From the NCBI RefSeq assembly GCF_023169945.1, contig NZ_AP025591.1, positions 4,026,481-4,090,480 on the forward strand: a DNA stretch of 64,000 nucleotides, in the 5' to 3' direction. Shown here in pieces: positions 25,153-35,476 of this stretch. The position numbers were made by a program, and so were the translations under genes. The notes beneath the pieces are model-generated. The model was given only the letters and a program-made list of their open reading frames with translations. It had not been told where the DNA came from and ran no database searches. The stretch is from Anaeromyxobacter oryzae. Lineage in GTDB: Bacteria; Myxococcota; Myxococcia; Myxococcales; Anaeromyxobacteraceae. Positions within the stretch are counted from its first letter, which is position 1, and the number at the start of each line of letters is the position of its first letter.

Positions 25153-25938
25153 ATGCGTCGTCTGTCCGTCGTCCTGCTCGTTGCGCTGGCCGTGGCGGGC
25201 TGCAAGAAGCCCGAGCCCGCTCAGCAGCAGCCGGCGCCGCAGGATGCGGCCGCCCCGGGCTCTGCCGCTGCGCCGGCTGCCGCGGCCGAGATCAAGGGGA
25301 AGGTCGTCGAGCGCATCGACGCGCCGCCCTACAGCTACCTGAAGCTCAAGACGGACAAGGGCGAGGTGTGGGCGGCCGTCGAGAAGACGGACGTCGCGAA
25401 CGGGACCGACGTCGCCGTGAAGGGCGCGACGCCGATGCCGAACTTCGAGTCGAAGACCCTGAACCGCAAGTTCGAGCTCGTCTACTTCGGAACCCTCGGT
25501 GGCGGGGCCGACGCCGCCGCGCCGGCGGCCGGGATGATGGGCCAGGGCGGTCCGGTCAACATGGCGGCGCAGCACGCTGCCGCCGCTGCCGGTCCGGCCG
25601 ACGTCGGTGACGTGAAGGTCGAGAAGGCGAGCGGTGCGGATGCGCGGACGGTCTCGGAGGTCTTCGCGCAGCGCGACGCCCTGAAGGAGAAGCCGGTCAC
25701 GATCCGCGGCAAGGTCGTGAAGTTCAACGCCGACATCATGGGCAAGAACTGGGTGCACCTCCGCGACGGCAGCGGCAAGGCGGACGCGAAGGACAACGAC
25801 CTGACGGTCACGACGAGCGACACCGTCGCGGTCGGTGACGTCGTGGTCGCCAAGGGCACCGTCCGGATCGAGAAGGACTTCGGCGCCGGGTACAAGTACC
25901 CCGTCATCCTCGAGGACGCGAAGCTCTCGAAGAAGTAG
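25153..25938 (+). CDS. Periplasmic lipoprotein with OB-fold domain
   Basis: A 261-residue protein with a lipoprotein signal (lipobox LAVAGC, lipidated Cys near residue 17) and an Ala/Gln/Pro-rich linker. Two repeats with OB-fold-like strand patterns follow: AEIKGKVVERIDAPPYSYLKL near 45 and EKPVTIRGKVVKFNADIMGKNWVHLRDGSG near 175. The second closely resembles the nucleic-acid-binding-like OB domains attached to cytochrome and NrfJ-type secreted proteins. The ligand is unknown. GGAGG lies 9 bases before the ATG. The gene is followed by a very strong terminator, so it is a single-gene unit. Confidence 0.75.
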   Translation: MRRLSVVLLVALAVAGCKKPEPAQQQPAPQDAAAPGSAAAPAAAAEIKGKVVERIDAPPYSYLKLKTDKGEVWAAVEKTDVANGTDVAVKGATPMPNFESKTLNRKFELVYFGTLGGGADAAAPAAGMMGQGGPVNMAAQHAAAAAGPADVGDVKVEKASGADARTVSEVFAQRDALKEKPVTIRGKVVKFNADIMGKNWVHLRDGSGKADAKDNDLTVTTSDTVAVGDVVVAKGTVRIEKDFGAGYKYPVILEDAKLSKK

Positions 25939-25961
25939 TCGGGTCCGCGGGACCGTTTCGG

Positions 25962-25997
25962 GTGGGTGCGGCCGCTCGGCCGCACCCACTCTTTTTT
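25962..25997 (+). terminator. Strong rho-independent terminator
   Basis: GTGGGTGCGGCCG (25962-25974) and CGGCCGCACCCAC (25977-25989) form a perfect 13-bp stem with a two-base loop, followed by TCTTTTTT. It ends the lipoprotein transcript. Confidence 0.95.
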
Positions 25998-26010
25998 ATG
26001 CGGTCGCGGA

Positions 26011-26130
26011 GTCCTCCGGCACCGCGGCCGCGGCCCCCGCGGCGCGAGCCCTCCGAAAAGTCTCCCGGCACCACGGCCCCCGCGGCCTGAGCGCTCCGGA
26101 AAGTCCCCCGGCACCGAGGCCCTCGGCACG
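26011..26130 (-). repeat. Tandem REP-like units before recQ
   Basis: Three related units of about 42-50 bases follow the terminator. Each has a motif in reverse orientation, GTCCTCCGGCACC (26011-26023), TCTCCCGGCACC (26061-26072) and GTCCCCCGGCACC (26103-26115), and each is followed by a G/C palindromic tract such as GGCCCCCGCGG. Units two and three also share a GAGC-CTCCG-AAAGTC lead. This 264-base gap contains no gene. Confidence 0.6.
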
Positions 26131-26186
26131 GCGGACGCGCCGGCGCACGTACCGGGGGCCCGCTCCGCGTTGCCAGCCGTCGGTGC

Positions 26187-26192
26187 TAGAGT
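26187..26192 (+). promoter_or_regulatory. -10-like box of recQ
   Basis: TGCTAGAGT carries TAGAGT ending 10 bases before GTG 26203, with no Shine-Dalgarno between. The same arrangement occurs before several other genes in the window. Confidence 0.45.
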
Positions 26193-26202
26193 CCGCGCGC
26201 CC

Positions 26203-27972
26203 GTGTCTCCCCCCCGAGCGATTCCAGAGCCTGCACGCCGTGCCGTCGAGTCCGAGGTGAACGACCTCGCCGCGACCTGGCGGGCCGGAGATCCGTCCGA
26301 TCCGGGCCTCCGGTCCGCGTGCCAGGCGCGGCTCGAGGACCTCCGGGCGCGCTGGCGCGACGGGCCGGAGCTGTTCGGCGCGGCCGCGATCGATCGGCTG
26401 CGTGCGATCGCCGACGCGCTCGCACGCCCCGCGCCGCCCGCGTCGGGCGAGGCCCGGCGCTTGCTCCGCGAGGTGTTCGGGCACCCGGCGTTCCGGCCAG
26501 GGCAGGGAGAGATAGTCTCGGCGGTGCTGTCGGGCCGCGACTGCATCGGCGTGATGCCCACCGGCGCGGGCAAGTCGCTCACGTACCAGATCCCGGCCCG
26601 GCTCCTGGGCGGCACGACCCTCGTCGTCTCACCGCTCATCGCGCTCATGAAGGATCAGGTCGACGCGATGGCCCGCGTGGGGCTTCGCGCGACGTACCTC
26701 AACTCGACGCTGTCGGCGGAGGAGCGTCGCGACCGCGTCCGCGCGCTCCGGCAGGGCGAGCTCGAGCTGCTCTACGCGGCGCCGGAAGGCCTCGAGGCGT
26801 CCGTCGGCAGCGCCCTCGAGGGCATTCGGCTGTCGCTCATCGCCGTCGACGAGGCGCACTGCATCAGCCACTGGGGCCACGACTTCCGGCCCGCGTACCG
26901 GAACCTCGCCGGCCTGAAGGCGCGCTTCCGCGCGCCGGTGCTGGCGCTCACGGCGACCGCGACGCCGGAGGTCACGGGCGACATCGCGTCTCAGCTCGGG
27001 ATGGGCGATCCGCTCGTGGTCCGCGGCTCGTTCCTCCGCCGGAACCTGCGCATCCATGCCGCGAAGAAGGGCGAGGGCCTGCGGACGCGGGACGCGCTCC
27101 TCGGGTTCGTCAGGGCCCGCCGCGGCCAGGCGGGCATCGTCTACGCGCTGTCGAGGAAGTCGGTCGAGGAGACGGCGGAGCTCCTCGCGGAGAACGGGGT
27201 GCGCGCGGAGGCGTACCACGCCGGCCTGGAGCCGGACGTCCGCTCCCGCGTCCAGGACGCTTTCCAGGCCGGCAAGATCGACGTGGTCGTGGCGACCGTC
27301 GCGTTCGGGATGGGCATCGACAAGCCCGACATCCGGTTCGTGCTGCACCGCGATCTACCGCGGTCCGTCGAGGCGTACTACCAGGAGATCGGGCGCGCCG
27401 GCCGCGACGGCAACCCGAGCACATGCCTCCTCCTCTACTCGTGGGCGGACGTCATGAGCTGGGACCGGATGCTCGACGACTCCGACGCGGAGCTCGCGGA
27501 CGGACAGCGCCGCCAGGCCCGGTCGATGTTCCGGTTCGCGGACGAGGGCGGCTGCCGGCACGAGCGGCTCGTCGGCCACTTCGGAGAGGTCGCGGATCCC
27601 TGCGGCGACGCGTGCGATCACTGCACCGGCGACGACGTCCTCGCGTCGGCGATGGCGTCCGCGCGCGGCGCGGGCGGTGGACGCCGGCGGCGCGCCGACC
27701 GGTCGCGGCGGGAGGCCCGCGAGGGCCGCGAGGGACCGGAGACGGCGGAGGCGGACGTGGCGCTCTTCGAGGCGCTCCGGGAATGGCGCGCCGGCGAGGC
27801 GCGGTCCCGCGGCGTCCCGGCGTTCGTCGTCTTCTCGGACGCGACGCTCGCGGAGCTCGCGCGCGCTCGACCGGTCACGGAGGACGCGCTCCTCGAAGTG
27901 AAGGGCGTCGGGCCGAAGAAGCTCGGGGAGTACGGCGACGCGCTGCTCGCGATCCTGCGCGAGGCGGAGTAG
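26203..27972 (+). CDS. recQ: ATP-dependent DNA helicase RecQ
   Basis: A 589-residue RecQ-family helicase that unwinds recombination and replication intermediates in the 3' to 5' direction. The helicase core has Walker A MPTGAGKSLTYQIP, the DEAH box IAVDEAHCISHWGHDFRP, and motif VI QEIGRAGRDGNPS. The zinc site follows (GGCRHERLV, then DPCGDACDHC). A basic linker comes next, where a winged-helix RQC domain would normally lie, and then a C-terminal HRDC domain (RARPVTEDALLEVKGVGPKK). RQC appears absent or minimal. About 85 residues precede the core. Starts at GTG 26203 or GTG 26257 are possible; I prefer 26203 because of the -10-like box. Confidence 0.92.
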   Translation: MSPPRAIPEPARRAVESEVNDLAATWRAGDPSDPGLRSACQARLEDLRARWRDGPELFGAAAIDRLRAIADALARPAPPASGEARRLLREVFGHPAFRPGQGEIVSAVLSGRDCIGVMPTGAGKSLTYQIPARLLGGTTLVVSPLIALMKDQVDAMARVGLRATYLNSTLSAEERRDRVRALRQGELELLYAAPEGLEASVGSALEGIRLSLIAVDEAHCISHWGHDFRPAYRNLAGLKARFRAPVLALTATATPEVTGDIASQLGMGDPLVVRGSFLRRNLRIHAAKKGEGLRTRDALLGFVRARRGQAGIVYALSRKSVEETAELLAENGVRAEAYHAGLEPDVRSRVQDAFQAGKIDVVVATVAFGMGIDKPDIRFVLHRDLPRSVEAYYQEIGRAGRDGNPSTCLLLYSWADVMSWDRMLDDSDAELADGQRRQARSMFRFADEGGCRHERLVGHFGEVADPCGDACDHCTGDDVLASAMASARGAGGGRRRRADRSRREAREGREGPETAEADVALFEALREWRAGEARSRGVPAFVVFSDATLAELARARPVTEDALLEVKGVGPKKLGEYGDALLAILREAE

Positions 27973-27979
27973 CGGCGCG

Positions 27980-28558
27980 CTAGATGCCGAGCGTCTTGCC
28001 GTAGTCGAGCTTCACCCGGAGGTAGAACACCCCGCGGATGTCCGCGGCGAACGCGGGCGTCGGCGCGTCATAGCTCATCTTCACGCGCACGTGGACCTGG
28101 CCGGCGTCCACGAACGGCGCGAGGTCGACGCTGGCGTTCCCGGAGATCGAGATCGAGGTCGGGCTCGGGTTCGCCGCGGAGCGCGCGTAGGACGCGACCT
28201 CGACCGGCGTCGTCGTGCCCGGCGGGATGACCTCCACCGCCGCGGACTTCACCCCGTGCAGGTCCGTGCCGGCGCTCGTCGCGTCGAGCGCGATCGACAG
28301 GTCCGTCAGGCGAAGCTCGTACTCGACGTCCTTCTTCGTGAGGAGGTCCACCTGCTGGCCGAGGTCGTACGTGAAATCGGTGGTGATGCAGTCCGGCTTG
28401 TCCGCGGCGCACCAGTAGCTCGGATCGGCGTTGGACGCCGGGAACGGCTGAGAGGGGGTGGTCATCCCGAGCTCGGGGATGACGAGCTCGGCGTACAGGA
28501 GCGGACCGCCGCAGCCGGCGAGGGCGAGGAGCGCGACACCGACGAGGAACTTGCGCAT
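27980..28558 (-). CDS. Hypothetical lipoprotein
   Basis: A 192-residue protein with a lipobox (LLALAGC; lipidated Cys16) and a mature part rich in Thr, Asp and Val with alternating strand patterns (VEYELRLTDLSIALDATS, VHVRVKMSYDA, FYLRVKLDYGKTL), suggesting a beta-sandwich. Two cysteines (YWCAADKPDC) could form a disulfide. The family is not recognised. It lies 11 bases downstream of the outer-membrane protein gene at 28570-29271, so the two probably form one operon. Confidence 0.7.
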   Translation of the reverse strand: MRKFLVGVALLALAGCGGPLLYAELVIPELGMTTPSQPFPASNADPSYWCAADKPDCITTDFTYDLGQQVDLLTKKDVEYELRLTDLSIALDATSAGTDLHGVKSAAVEVIPPGTTTPVEVASYARSAANPSPTSISISGNASVDLAPFVDAGQVHVRVKMSYDAPTPAFAADIRGVFYLRVKLDYGKTLGI

Positions 28559-28569
28559 GAGGGTGGCTC

Positions 28570-29271
28570 CTAGAACGAGTACTGGAACCCGAGCTTCACC
28601 GACGGGATCGTGGCGTTGACGCGCGGATCCACGAAGTAGACCTGAGCGTCACCTGCGGTGCCGCTGCTGGTCGGTGCGGTGCTCCCGTGCGTCGCCATCC
28701 GGACGTACGCGAGGCCGGCTCGCACCGAGAACGCGAAGCCGCGCTGGGATCCCAGCTCGAAGCCGAGGTGGGCCGCCGCGTAGTCGTACGAGACGTTCTT
28801 CAGCAGCGGCTCGACGCCCTTGGGCGCGCCGGTTCCCTCGTTGACGAACCGCGACAGATCCGCTCGGAAGTAGCGGCCCGCCTCCAGCGAGAGCACCGGC
28901 GAGAGCGCCCACCGGAACGGCACGATCGCGACACCGAGCTGACCGCCGAACGATACGTAGTTCCACGCCGGTCCCGCCCAGAGGCGCACGGAGGAGACCG
29001 GCCGGAAGGTGACTCCGACCGCGAGGCCCTCCGGGAGGCCGGTCTCGACCTGGACGCCGAACCTCGAGCCGGTCCGCGGCGCCGCCGCGTCCGTGGCGGC
29101 CGGCGTGGCCGGGGGCGCGGGCGGAGGGGGAAGGTCCGCCGGGTCCGTGCCGGAGGACGCCGTCGCAGGTGCCGCGAGCGCGACCTGGGCGGCGGGAGCG
29201 CGGTCGGGCGCGGCTTCCTCGCCGCGCGCCAGCGGCGCGGCAACGAGGATCGAAAGGAGCAGCGTACGCAT
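28570..29271 (-). CDS. Outer-membrane beta-barrel-like protein
   Basis: A 233-residue protein with a signal peptide (MRTLLLSILVAAPLARG), a low-complexity Ala/Pro linker to about residue 65, then alternating strands (RFGVQVETGLPEGLAVGVTF, AWNYVSFGGQLGVAIVPF) and a terminal Phe (KLGFQYSF), the usual end of a BAM-targeted barrel. The linker contains a GTGCCGGAGGAC repeat copy in the DNA (29147-29158, encoding the SSGTD region). It is followed by a lipoprotein gene. No specific function can be assigned. Confidence 0.7.
   Translation of the reverse strand: MRTLLLSILVAAPLARGEEAAPDRAPAAQVALAAPATASSGTDPADLPPPPAPPATPAATDAAAPRTGSRFGVQVETGLPEGLAVGVTFRPVSSVRLWAGPAWNYVSFGGQLGVAIVPFRWALSPVLSLEAGRYFRADLSRFVNEGTGAPKGVEPLLKNVSYDYAAAHLGFELGSQRGFAFSVRAGLAYVRMATHGSTAPTSSGTAGDAQVYFVDPRVNATIPSVKLGFQYSF
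29147..29158 (+). repeat. REP-like motif inside a coding region
   Basis: An exact GTGCCGGAGGAC copy lies antisense in the Ala/Pro linker of the outer-membrane protein gene, the only exact copy found inside a gene. It falls where extra residues would be tolerated. Confidence 0.5.
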
Positions 29272-29426
29272 CGGACCTCCGTCCGGGTGTGTCTGCCGAG
29301 TGTAGACGGTCGCCCGGCCGAGGCACCAGCAGGCGGGCCAGCACGCGATCGCCCGCGTTTCGTCGTCGACCGCGACTCAACCTGCCCGCGCTGGCTTTTC
29401 CGGCGCTCTTCGGCGATCTCTGCGCG

Positions 29427-29990
29427 ATGGCGCTGACCTCGACGCTGTACCACCTCGACCTTCATCTCTCGCACGTCGACCGCGGGATCGATCAGGCGCT
29501 CGTCCTCAAGGCCGCCCGCCATCCGTCCGAGACGATGGAGCGTGTCTGGCTACGCGTCCTGGCGCTGCTCTGGCAGTGGGAGGACCGGATCGAGTTCGGC
29601 CCTGGCCTCTGCGAGCCGGACGCGCCCGACGTCGCCGCCGCTCGCCTGGACGGGACGCCTTCGCTCGTTGTCCGGGTGGGAAAGCCGGAGCCCGCGCGAA
29701 TCGCGCGCGACGTCTCCCAGAATGCCGGCGCGCGGGTCGCGGTCCTGTTCGAGTCGCCGCGTCGGATGGAAGCGTTCCTGACGGAAGCGGCGGGCGAGAA
29801 GCTCGGGCGCGTCGCGCAGGCGGAGCTCGCGGCGGTCGAGCCGGCGCTCCTCGCCGAGCTATCCGCGCGTGATGACCGTAGAATCCGATCCTCCGTCACC
29901 ATCGTCGCCGACCACTTCTACGTCGAGCGCGACGGGCGAACGGTCGATGGCCCCCTCCATCGGGGGCGATTCGGAGCGGGCGCCCCCTGA
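29427..29990 (+). CDS. yaeQ: YaeQ family protein
   Basis: A 187-residue protein of the YaeQ family, whose fold resembles PD-(D/E)xK nucleases but whose activity is unproven. Recognisable blocks are MALTSTLYHLDLHLSHVDR at the N-terminus, ARHPSETMERVWLRVLAL, IEFGPGLCEPDAPDV and LVVRVGKPEPARIARD, the positions of the family's conserved Glu, Asp and Lys. The length is usual. The gene stands alone, divergent from the outer-membrane protein gene. Confidence 0.88.
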   Translation: MALTSTLYHLDLHLSHVDRGIDQALVLKAARHPSETMERVWLRVLALLWQWEDRIEFGPGLCEPDAPDVAAARLDGTPSLVVRVGKPEPARIARDVSQNAGARVAVLFESPRRMEAFLTEAAGEKLGRVAQAELAAVEPALLAELSARDDRRIRSSVTIVADHFYVERDGRTVDGPLHRGRFGAGAP

Positions 29991-30056
29991 GGGTCTCGCC
30001 GCGATGCGCGTTCGGGGATGAAAACCGGACTGCCGTCGTTTACATATCCGTCTAAC

Positions 30057-30073
30057 TGGACCGGTTCGGTCCA
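30057..30073. promoter_or_regulatory. Probable operator of the suf operon
   Basis: TGGACCG-GTT-CGGTCCA is a perfect 7-bp inverted repeat 80 bases before the Rrf2 regulator gene, just after an AT-rich stretch (TTTACATATCCGTCTAAC) that probably contains the promoter. Rrf2 repressors bind such palindromes, so autoregulation is likely. Confidence 0.5.
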
Positions 30074-30107
30074 TGTTGGCTCCCACGCTACGGAGCGGCG
30101 CGCCCTC

Positions 30108-30120
30108 GGTGCCGGAGGAC
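30108..30120 (+). repeat. REP-like motif in the suf leader
   Basis: GGTGCCGGAGGAC, an exact copy, lies between the putative operator and the regulator start codon. It is the rightmost copy seen. Confidence 0.55.
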
Positions 30121-30153
30121 GCCAGGCCGCTCCGGGCCCCGGAGGGCGGACGG

Positions 30154-30608
30154 ATGATCAGGATGTCCAAGCTGACCGACTACGCGATCGTGCTGCTCGC
30201 GCACCTCGCGCGGAGCGGCGGCACGATGACGGCGCAGGATCTCGCGTCCCGCTCCAAGGTGCCGCTCCCCACCGTGTCGAAGCTCTGCAAGGAGCTCTCG
30301 AAGGCGGGGATCGTCGTGTCGCACCGCGGCCGGCACGGTGGGTACGGGCTCGCCCGCCCGGCCGAGCAGATCTCGGTCGCGCAGATCGTCGAGGCGCTCG
30401 AGGGCCCGATCGCGCTCACCGAGTGCGCCCAGCCCGGCACCCAGAGCTGCGGGATCGAGGCGACCTGCCTCGCGAAGGCGAGCTGGGATCCCGTCTCCCG
30501 CGCCATCCACGGCGCCCTCCAGAACCTGCCGCTCTCCGCCATCGCCCCGAGCCGCGCGCCCGCGGAGCCGGCGGAGAGCGCCCCCATCACGATCGGAGCC
30601 CACGCGTC

Positions 30609-30612
<4 letters not shown>
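30154..30612 (+). CDS. Rrf2-family Fe-S regulator of the SUF operon
   Basis: A 152-residue Rrf2 regulator. The N-terminal winged helix ([48 protein letters not shown]) is followed by three cysteines spaced C-x7-C-x5-C ([16 protein letters not shown]) that can hold a [2Fe-2S] cluster, as in IscR. It heads the suf operon and overlaps sufB by 4 bases. It therefore likely senses cluster status and represses its own operon when supply is adequate. I chose ATG 30154 because GGAGGG lies 7 bases upstream; ATG 30163 is possible. Confidence 0.92.
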
Positions 30613-32044
<1,432 letters not shown>

Positions 32045-32048
<4 letters not shown>

Positions 32049-32854
32049 GCGCCGTGAAGGTGAAGGAAGGCACGATCCTGAACGTCGAGGGGCTCCACGC
32101 GAAGGTCGCGGATCGGGAGATCCTGAAGGGCGTCGACCTCCAGATCGGCGCCGGCGAGGTCCACGCGATCATGGGGCCGAACGGCTCCGGCAAGTCCACG
32201 CTCGCCGGCGCGCTCGCCGGTCGCGAGGCGTACGAGGTCACCGCCGGCAAGGTGACCTACCTCGGCCAGGACCTCCTCGCCCTCGCCCCCGAGGCGCGCG
32301 CAGCCGCCGGCGTCTTCCTCGGGTTCCAGTACCCGGTGGAGATCCCCGGCGTCGGCAACCTCTACTTCCTCCGCACCGCGCTGAACGCCATCCGCCGGGC
32401 GCGTGGCGAGGAGGAGCTCGACGCGATGGACTTCCTCTCCTTCGCGAAGGAGAAGATGAAGCTCGTCGATCTCGACCCTGCGTTCGGCAGCCGCTCCGTG
32501 AACGAGGGGTTCTCCGGCGGCGAGAAGAAACGGAACGAGATCTTCCAGATGGCGATCCTCGAGCCGACCCTGGCGATCCTCGACGAGATCGACTCCGGGC
32601 TCGACATCGACGCGCTCCGCGTCGTCGCGCGCGGCGTGAACGCGCTCCGCCGCCCGGACCGCGCCGTCCTGCTCGTCACCCACTACAAGCGGCTCCTCGA
32701 GTACGTGAAGCCTGACCGCGTCCACGTGATGGCGGCGGGGCGGATCGTCCGCTCCGGCGGCCCCGAGCTCGCCGACGAGCTGGAGCAGACCGGCTACGCC
32801 TGGGTCGCCGGGATGCATCCCGAGGTGGAGCGGGCCGCGGGGGCGCTCTCGTGA
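32045..32854 (+). CDS. sufC: SufC, ATPase of the SUF scaffold
   Basis: A 269-residue ABC-type ATPase with Walker [12 protein letters not shown], signature [11 protein letters not shown], Walker [17 protein letters not shown] and H-loop [10 protein letters not shown]. The [10 protein letters not shown] and YPVEIPGV motifs are specific to SufC. ATP hydrolysis reshapes SufB and SufD. It overlaps sufB and sufD by 4 bases each. Confidence 0.97.
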
Positions 32855-34155
32855 CCACCGCCGCCGCAGCGAGCCTCGCGGCTCTCCACCGCGCCCGGCC
32901 CGAGCCAGGCTGGCTCGCCCAAGCGCGCGGCGCGGCGCTCGCGCGCTTCCGCACGCTCGGGCTGCCGACGACGCGCGACGAGGACTGGCGGTTCACGAAC
33001 CTCGCCCCGCTCGCCGCGGTGACGTTCGGCCCCGCGCCGGAGGAGGACGGCGCCGCGGCGCGCCTCCTCGCGAGCGCACCCGGGCCCGCTGGTGCCCGGC
33101 TAGTCTTCGAGAACGGCCGGTTCCGCCGAGATCTCTCCAGCGGCGCGCAGCTCCCCGCGGGCGCGGTGCTGGCGAGCCTCGCCGACGCGCTCCGGCACGC
33201 GCCGGACGCGGTCCGCCCGCACCTCGGCCGGCTCGCCTCGCCCGACGCGCTCCCGTTCGTCGCCGCCAACGCGGCCCTGCTGGAGGACGGCGCGTTCCTG
33301 CTCCTGCCGCGCGGGGTCGCGGTCGAGGCGCCCATCGAGCTCGTGTTCGTCACCGGCGCTGCCCACCCGGTCTCCGCGCAGCCGCGCGTGCTGGTCGTCG
33401 CCGAGGCCGGCGCCCGGGCCACGCTCGCGGAGATCTACGTCGGCACGGGCGACGTGTACCTCGTGAACGCCGTGACCGAGCTCGTGCTGGGCGAGGGGGC
33501 CCGGATCGAGCACGTGAAGCTGCAGGACGAGGGCGTCCGCGCGTTCCACGTGAGCACGATCTTCGCCGAGCAGGCCGCGGCCTCGCGGCTCGTGGCGCAC
33601 GGCGTCTCCCTCGGTGCGCAGATCGGGCGGAGCGAGATCCGCGCGCGCCTCGCCGGCGAGGGCGCGGAGATCGCGGTCTCCGGCCTCTTCATGGCCGACG
33701 CGACGCGGGTGCAGGACGCCTTCTCCTGGGTCGAGCACGCCGTCCCGCGCTGCACCACGACGGAGACGTACAAGGGCATCCTCGACGGCCGGTCGCGCGG
33801 CGTCTTCTCCGGGCGGATCCGCGTCCTCCCCGGCGCGCAGAAGACCAGCGCGTACCAGATGAGCTCGAACCTGCTCCTCTCCGACGATGCCGTCGTCGAC
33901 ACGAAGCCGCAGCTCGAGATCTTCGCGGACGACGTGAAGTGCGGGCACGGCGGCACCGTCGGCCAGCTCGACGAGGCGTCGCTCTTCTACCTGCGGTCGC
34001 GCGGCGTCCCGGAGGCGGAGGCCCGGAGCCTCCTCATCTGGGCGTTCGCCGCGGAGATGGTGGATCGCGTCTCGCCCACGGCCCTGCGCGCCCGGGCGAA
34101 GGCGCTCGTCGCGGCGCGGCTCCCCGCCGGCGCTCGCGTGCTGGAGGCGGCATGA
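32851..34155 (+). CDS. sufD: SufD, scaffold subunit
   Basis: A 434-residue paralogue of SufB. Its C-terminal beta-helix carries TTETYKGILDGRSRGVFSGRI, QKTSAYQMSSNLLLSDDAVVDTKPQLEI and DDVKCGHGGTVGQLDEASLFYLRSRG; the last contains the histidine used at the SufB-SufD interface. The N-terminus (DEDWRFTNLAPL) is also typical. It starts at a GTG overlapping sufC and overlaps sufS. Confidence 0.96.
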   Translation: MTTAAAASLAALHRARPEPGWLAQARGAALARFRTLGLPTTRDEDWRFTNLAPLAAVTFGPAPEEDGAAARLLASAPGPAGARLVFENGRFRRDLSSGAQLPAGAVLASLADALRHAPDAVRPHLGRLASPDALPFVAANAALLEDGAFLLLPRGVAVEAPIELVFVTGAAHPVSAQPRVLVVAEAGARATLAEIYVGTGDVYLVNAVTELVLGEGARIEHVKLQDEGVRAFHVSTIFAEQAAASRLVAHGVSLGAQIGRSEIRARLAGEGAEIAVSGLFMADATRVQDAFSWVEHAVPRCTTTETYKGILDGRSRGVFSGRIRVLPGAQKTSAYQMSSNLLLSDDAVVDTKPQLEIFADDVKCGHGGTVGQLDEASLFYLRSRGVPEAEARSLLIWAFAAEMVDRVSPTALRARAKALVAARLPAGARVLEAA

Positions 34156-35444
34156 CGTCCCGGGCCCTCGACGAACGCAAGGTCGCGGCGCGCGGCATCT
34201 CCCGCCGGGAGACGCCCCCGCGGCCGGACTACGACGTGGACGCGATCCGCGCCCAGTTCCCCATCCTCTCCCGGCCGGTCCGCGGGAAGCCGCTCGCGTA
34301 CCTCGACAACGCGGCGACCTCGCAGAAGCCCCGCGTCGTGATCGACGCGATCCGCCGCTACTACGAGGAGGACAACGCGAACGTCCATCGCGGCGTGCAC
34401 CTGCTCTCCGAGCGCGCGACGCGGGCGTACGAGGAGTCGCGCGTGAAGGTGGCGCGCTTCCTCGGCGCCGGCGATCCGCACGAGGTGATCTTCGTGCGCG
34501 GCACCACCGAGGCGATCAACCTCGTCGCGCAGACGTTCGGGCGGCAGCGCGTCGGCCCCGGCGACGAGGTCCTCGTCACCTGGCTCGAGCACCACTCGAA
34601 CATCGTCCCGTGGCAGCTCCTGTGCCAGGAGAAGGGCGCGACGCTGAAGGTCGTGCCGGTGGACGACGCGGGCGACCTCGATCTCGACGCCCTCGACCGG
34701 CTCCTCGGGCCGCGGACGCGGATCCTGGCGGTGACCCAGGTCTCGAACGCGCTCGGTACCGTGACGCCGATCGCGGAGATCGTCGCGCGCGCACACGCGA
34801 AGGGCGTCCCGGTGCTCGTGGACGGCGCGCAGGGCGCGCCGCACCTCGGGTTCGACGTCGGCCTCGTCGGCGCGGACTTCTACGCGTTCAGCGGCCACAA
34901 GGTCTACGGGCCGACCGGCATCGGCGCCCTGTGGGGACGGCGCGCGCTCCTCGAGGAGATGCCGCCGTGGCAGGGGGGCGGCGACATGATCCTCTCCGTC
35001 TCGTTCGAGAAGACGACCTTCAACGCGCTGCCGTACAAGCTCGAGGCGGGGACCCCGAACATCTCCGGCGCGATCGGGCTGGGGGCGGCGCTCGACTGGG
35101 TGGGAGAGCTCGGCCTCGAGCGCATCGCCGCGCACGAGCGGGCGCTCATCAAGGAGGCGCACGCGGCGCTCTCGGAGATCCCCGGGCTGCGCCTCGTCGG
35201 CGCGCCGCGCGAGCGGGCGGGCGTCCTCTCGTTCCTGGTCGGCGACGTCCATCCGCACGACGCGGGGACCATCCTCGATCGGCACGGGGTCGCCGTCCGC
35301 GCCGGCCACCACTGCGCGCAGCCGCTGCTCGCGCGGTTCGGCGTGCCGGCGACGCTGCGGGCCTCGTTCGCGGCGTACAACACCACGCGGGACGTGGACC
35401 AGCTGGTGCGCGGGCTCCACGCGGTGAGGGACGTGTTCGCGTGA
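34152..35444 (+). CDS. sufS: SufS cysteine desulfurase
   Basis: A 430-residue PLP enzyme that takes sulfur from cysteine for cluster assembly. The PLP lysine is in FSGHKVYGPTG (near residue 250), and the persulfide-forming cysteine is in RAGHHCAQPLL (near 387). AYLDNAATSQKP and EDNANVHRGVHLLSERAT are class II desulfurase blocks. An N-terminal tail of about 25 residues precedes the fold. It sits between sufD and sufU, the usual order in systems using SufU as sulfur acceptor. Confidence 0.97.
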   Translation: MTSRALDERKVAARGISRRETPPRPDYDVDAIRAQFPILSRPVRGKPLAYLDNAATSQKPRVVIDAIRRYYEEDNANVHRGVHLLSERATRAYEESRVKVARFLGAGDPHEVIFVRGTTEAINLVAQTFGRQRVGPGDEVLVTWLEHHSNIVPWQLLCQEKGATLKVVPVDDAGDLDLDALDRLLGPRTRILAVTQVSNALGTVTPIAEIVARAHAKGVPVLVDGAQGAPHLGFDVGLVGADFYAFSGHKVYGPTGIGALWGRRALLEEMPPWQGGGDMILSVSFEKTTFNALPYKLEAGTPNISGAIGLGAALDWVGELGLERIAAHERALIKEAHAALSEIPGLRLVGAPRERAGVLSFLVGDVHPHDAGTILDRHGVAVRAGHHCAQPLLARFGVPATLRASFAAYNTTRDVDQLVRGLHAVRDVFA

Positions 35445-35476
35445 ACCTTCAGGCTCCCGCTCGAGGTGAACGATCG

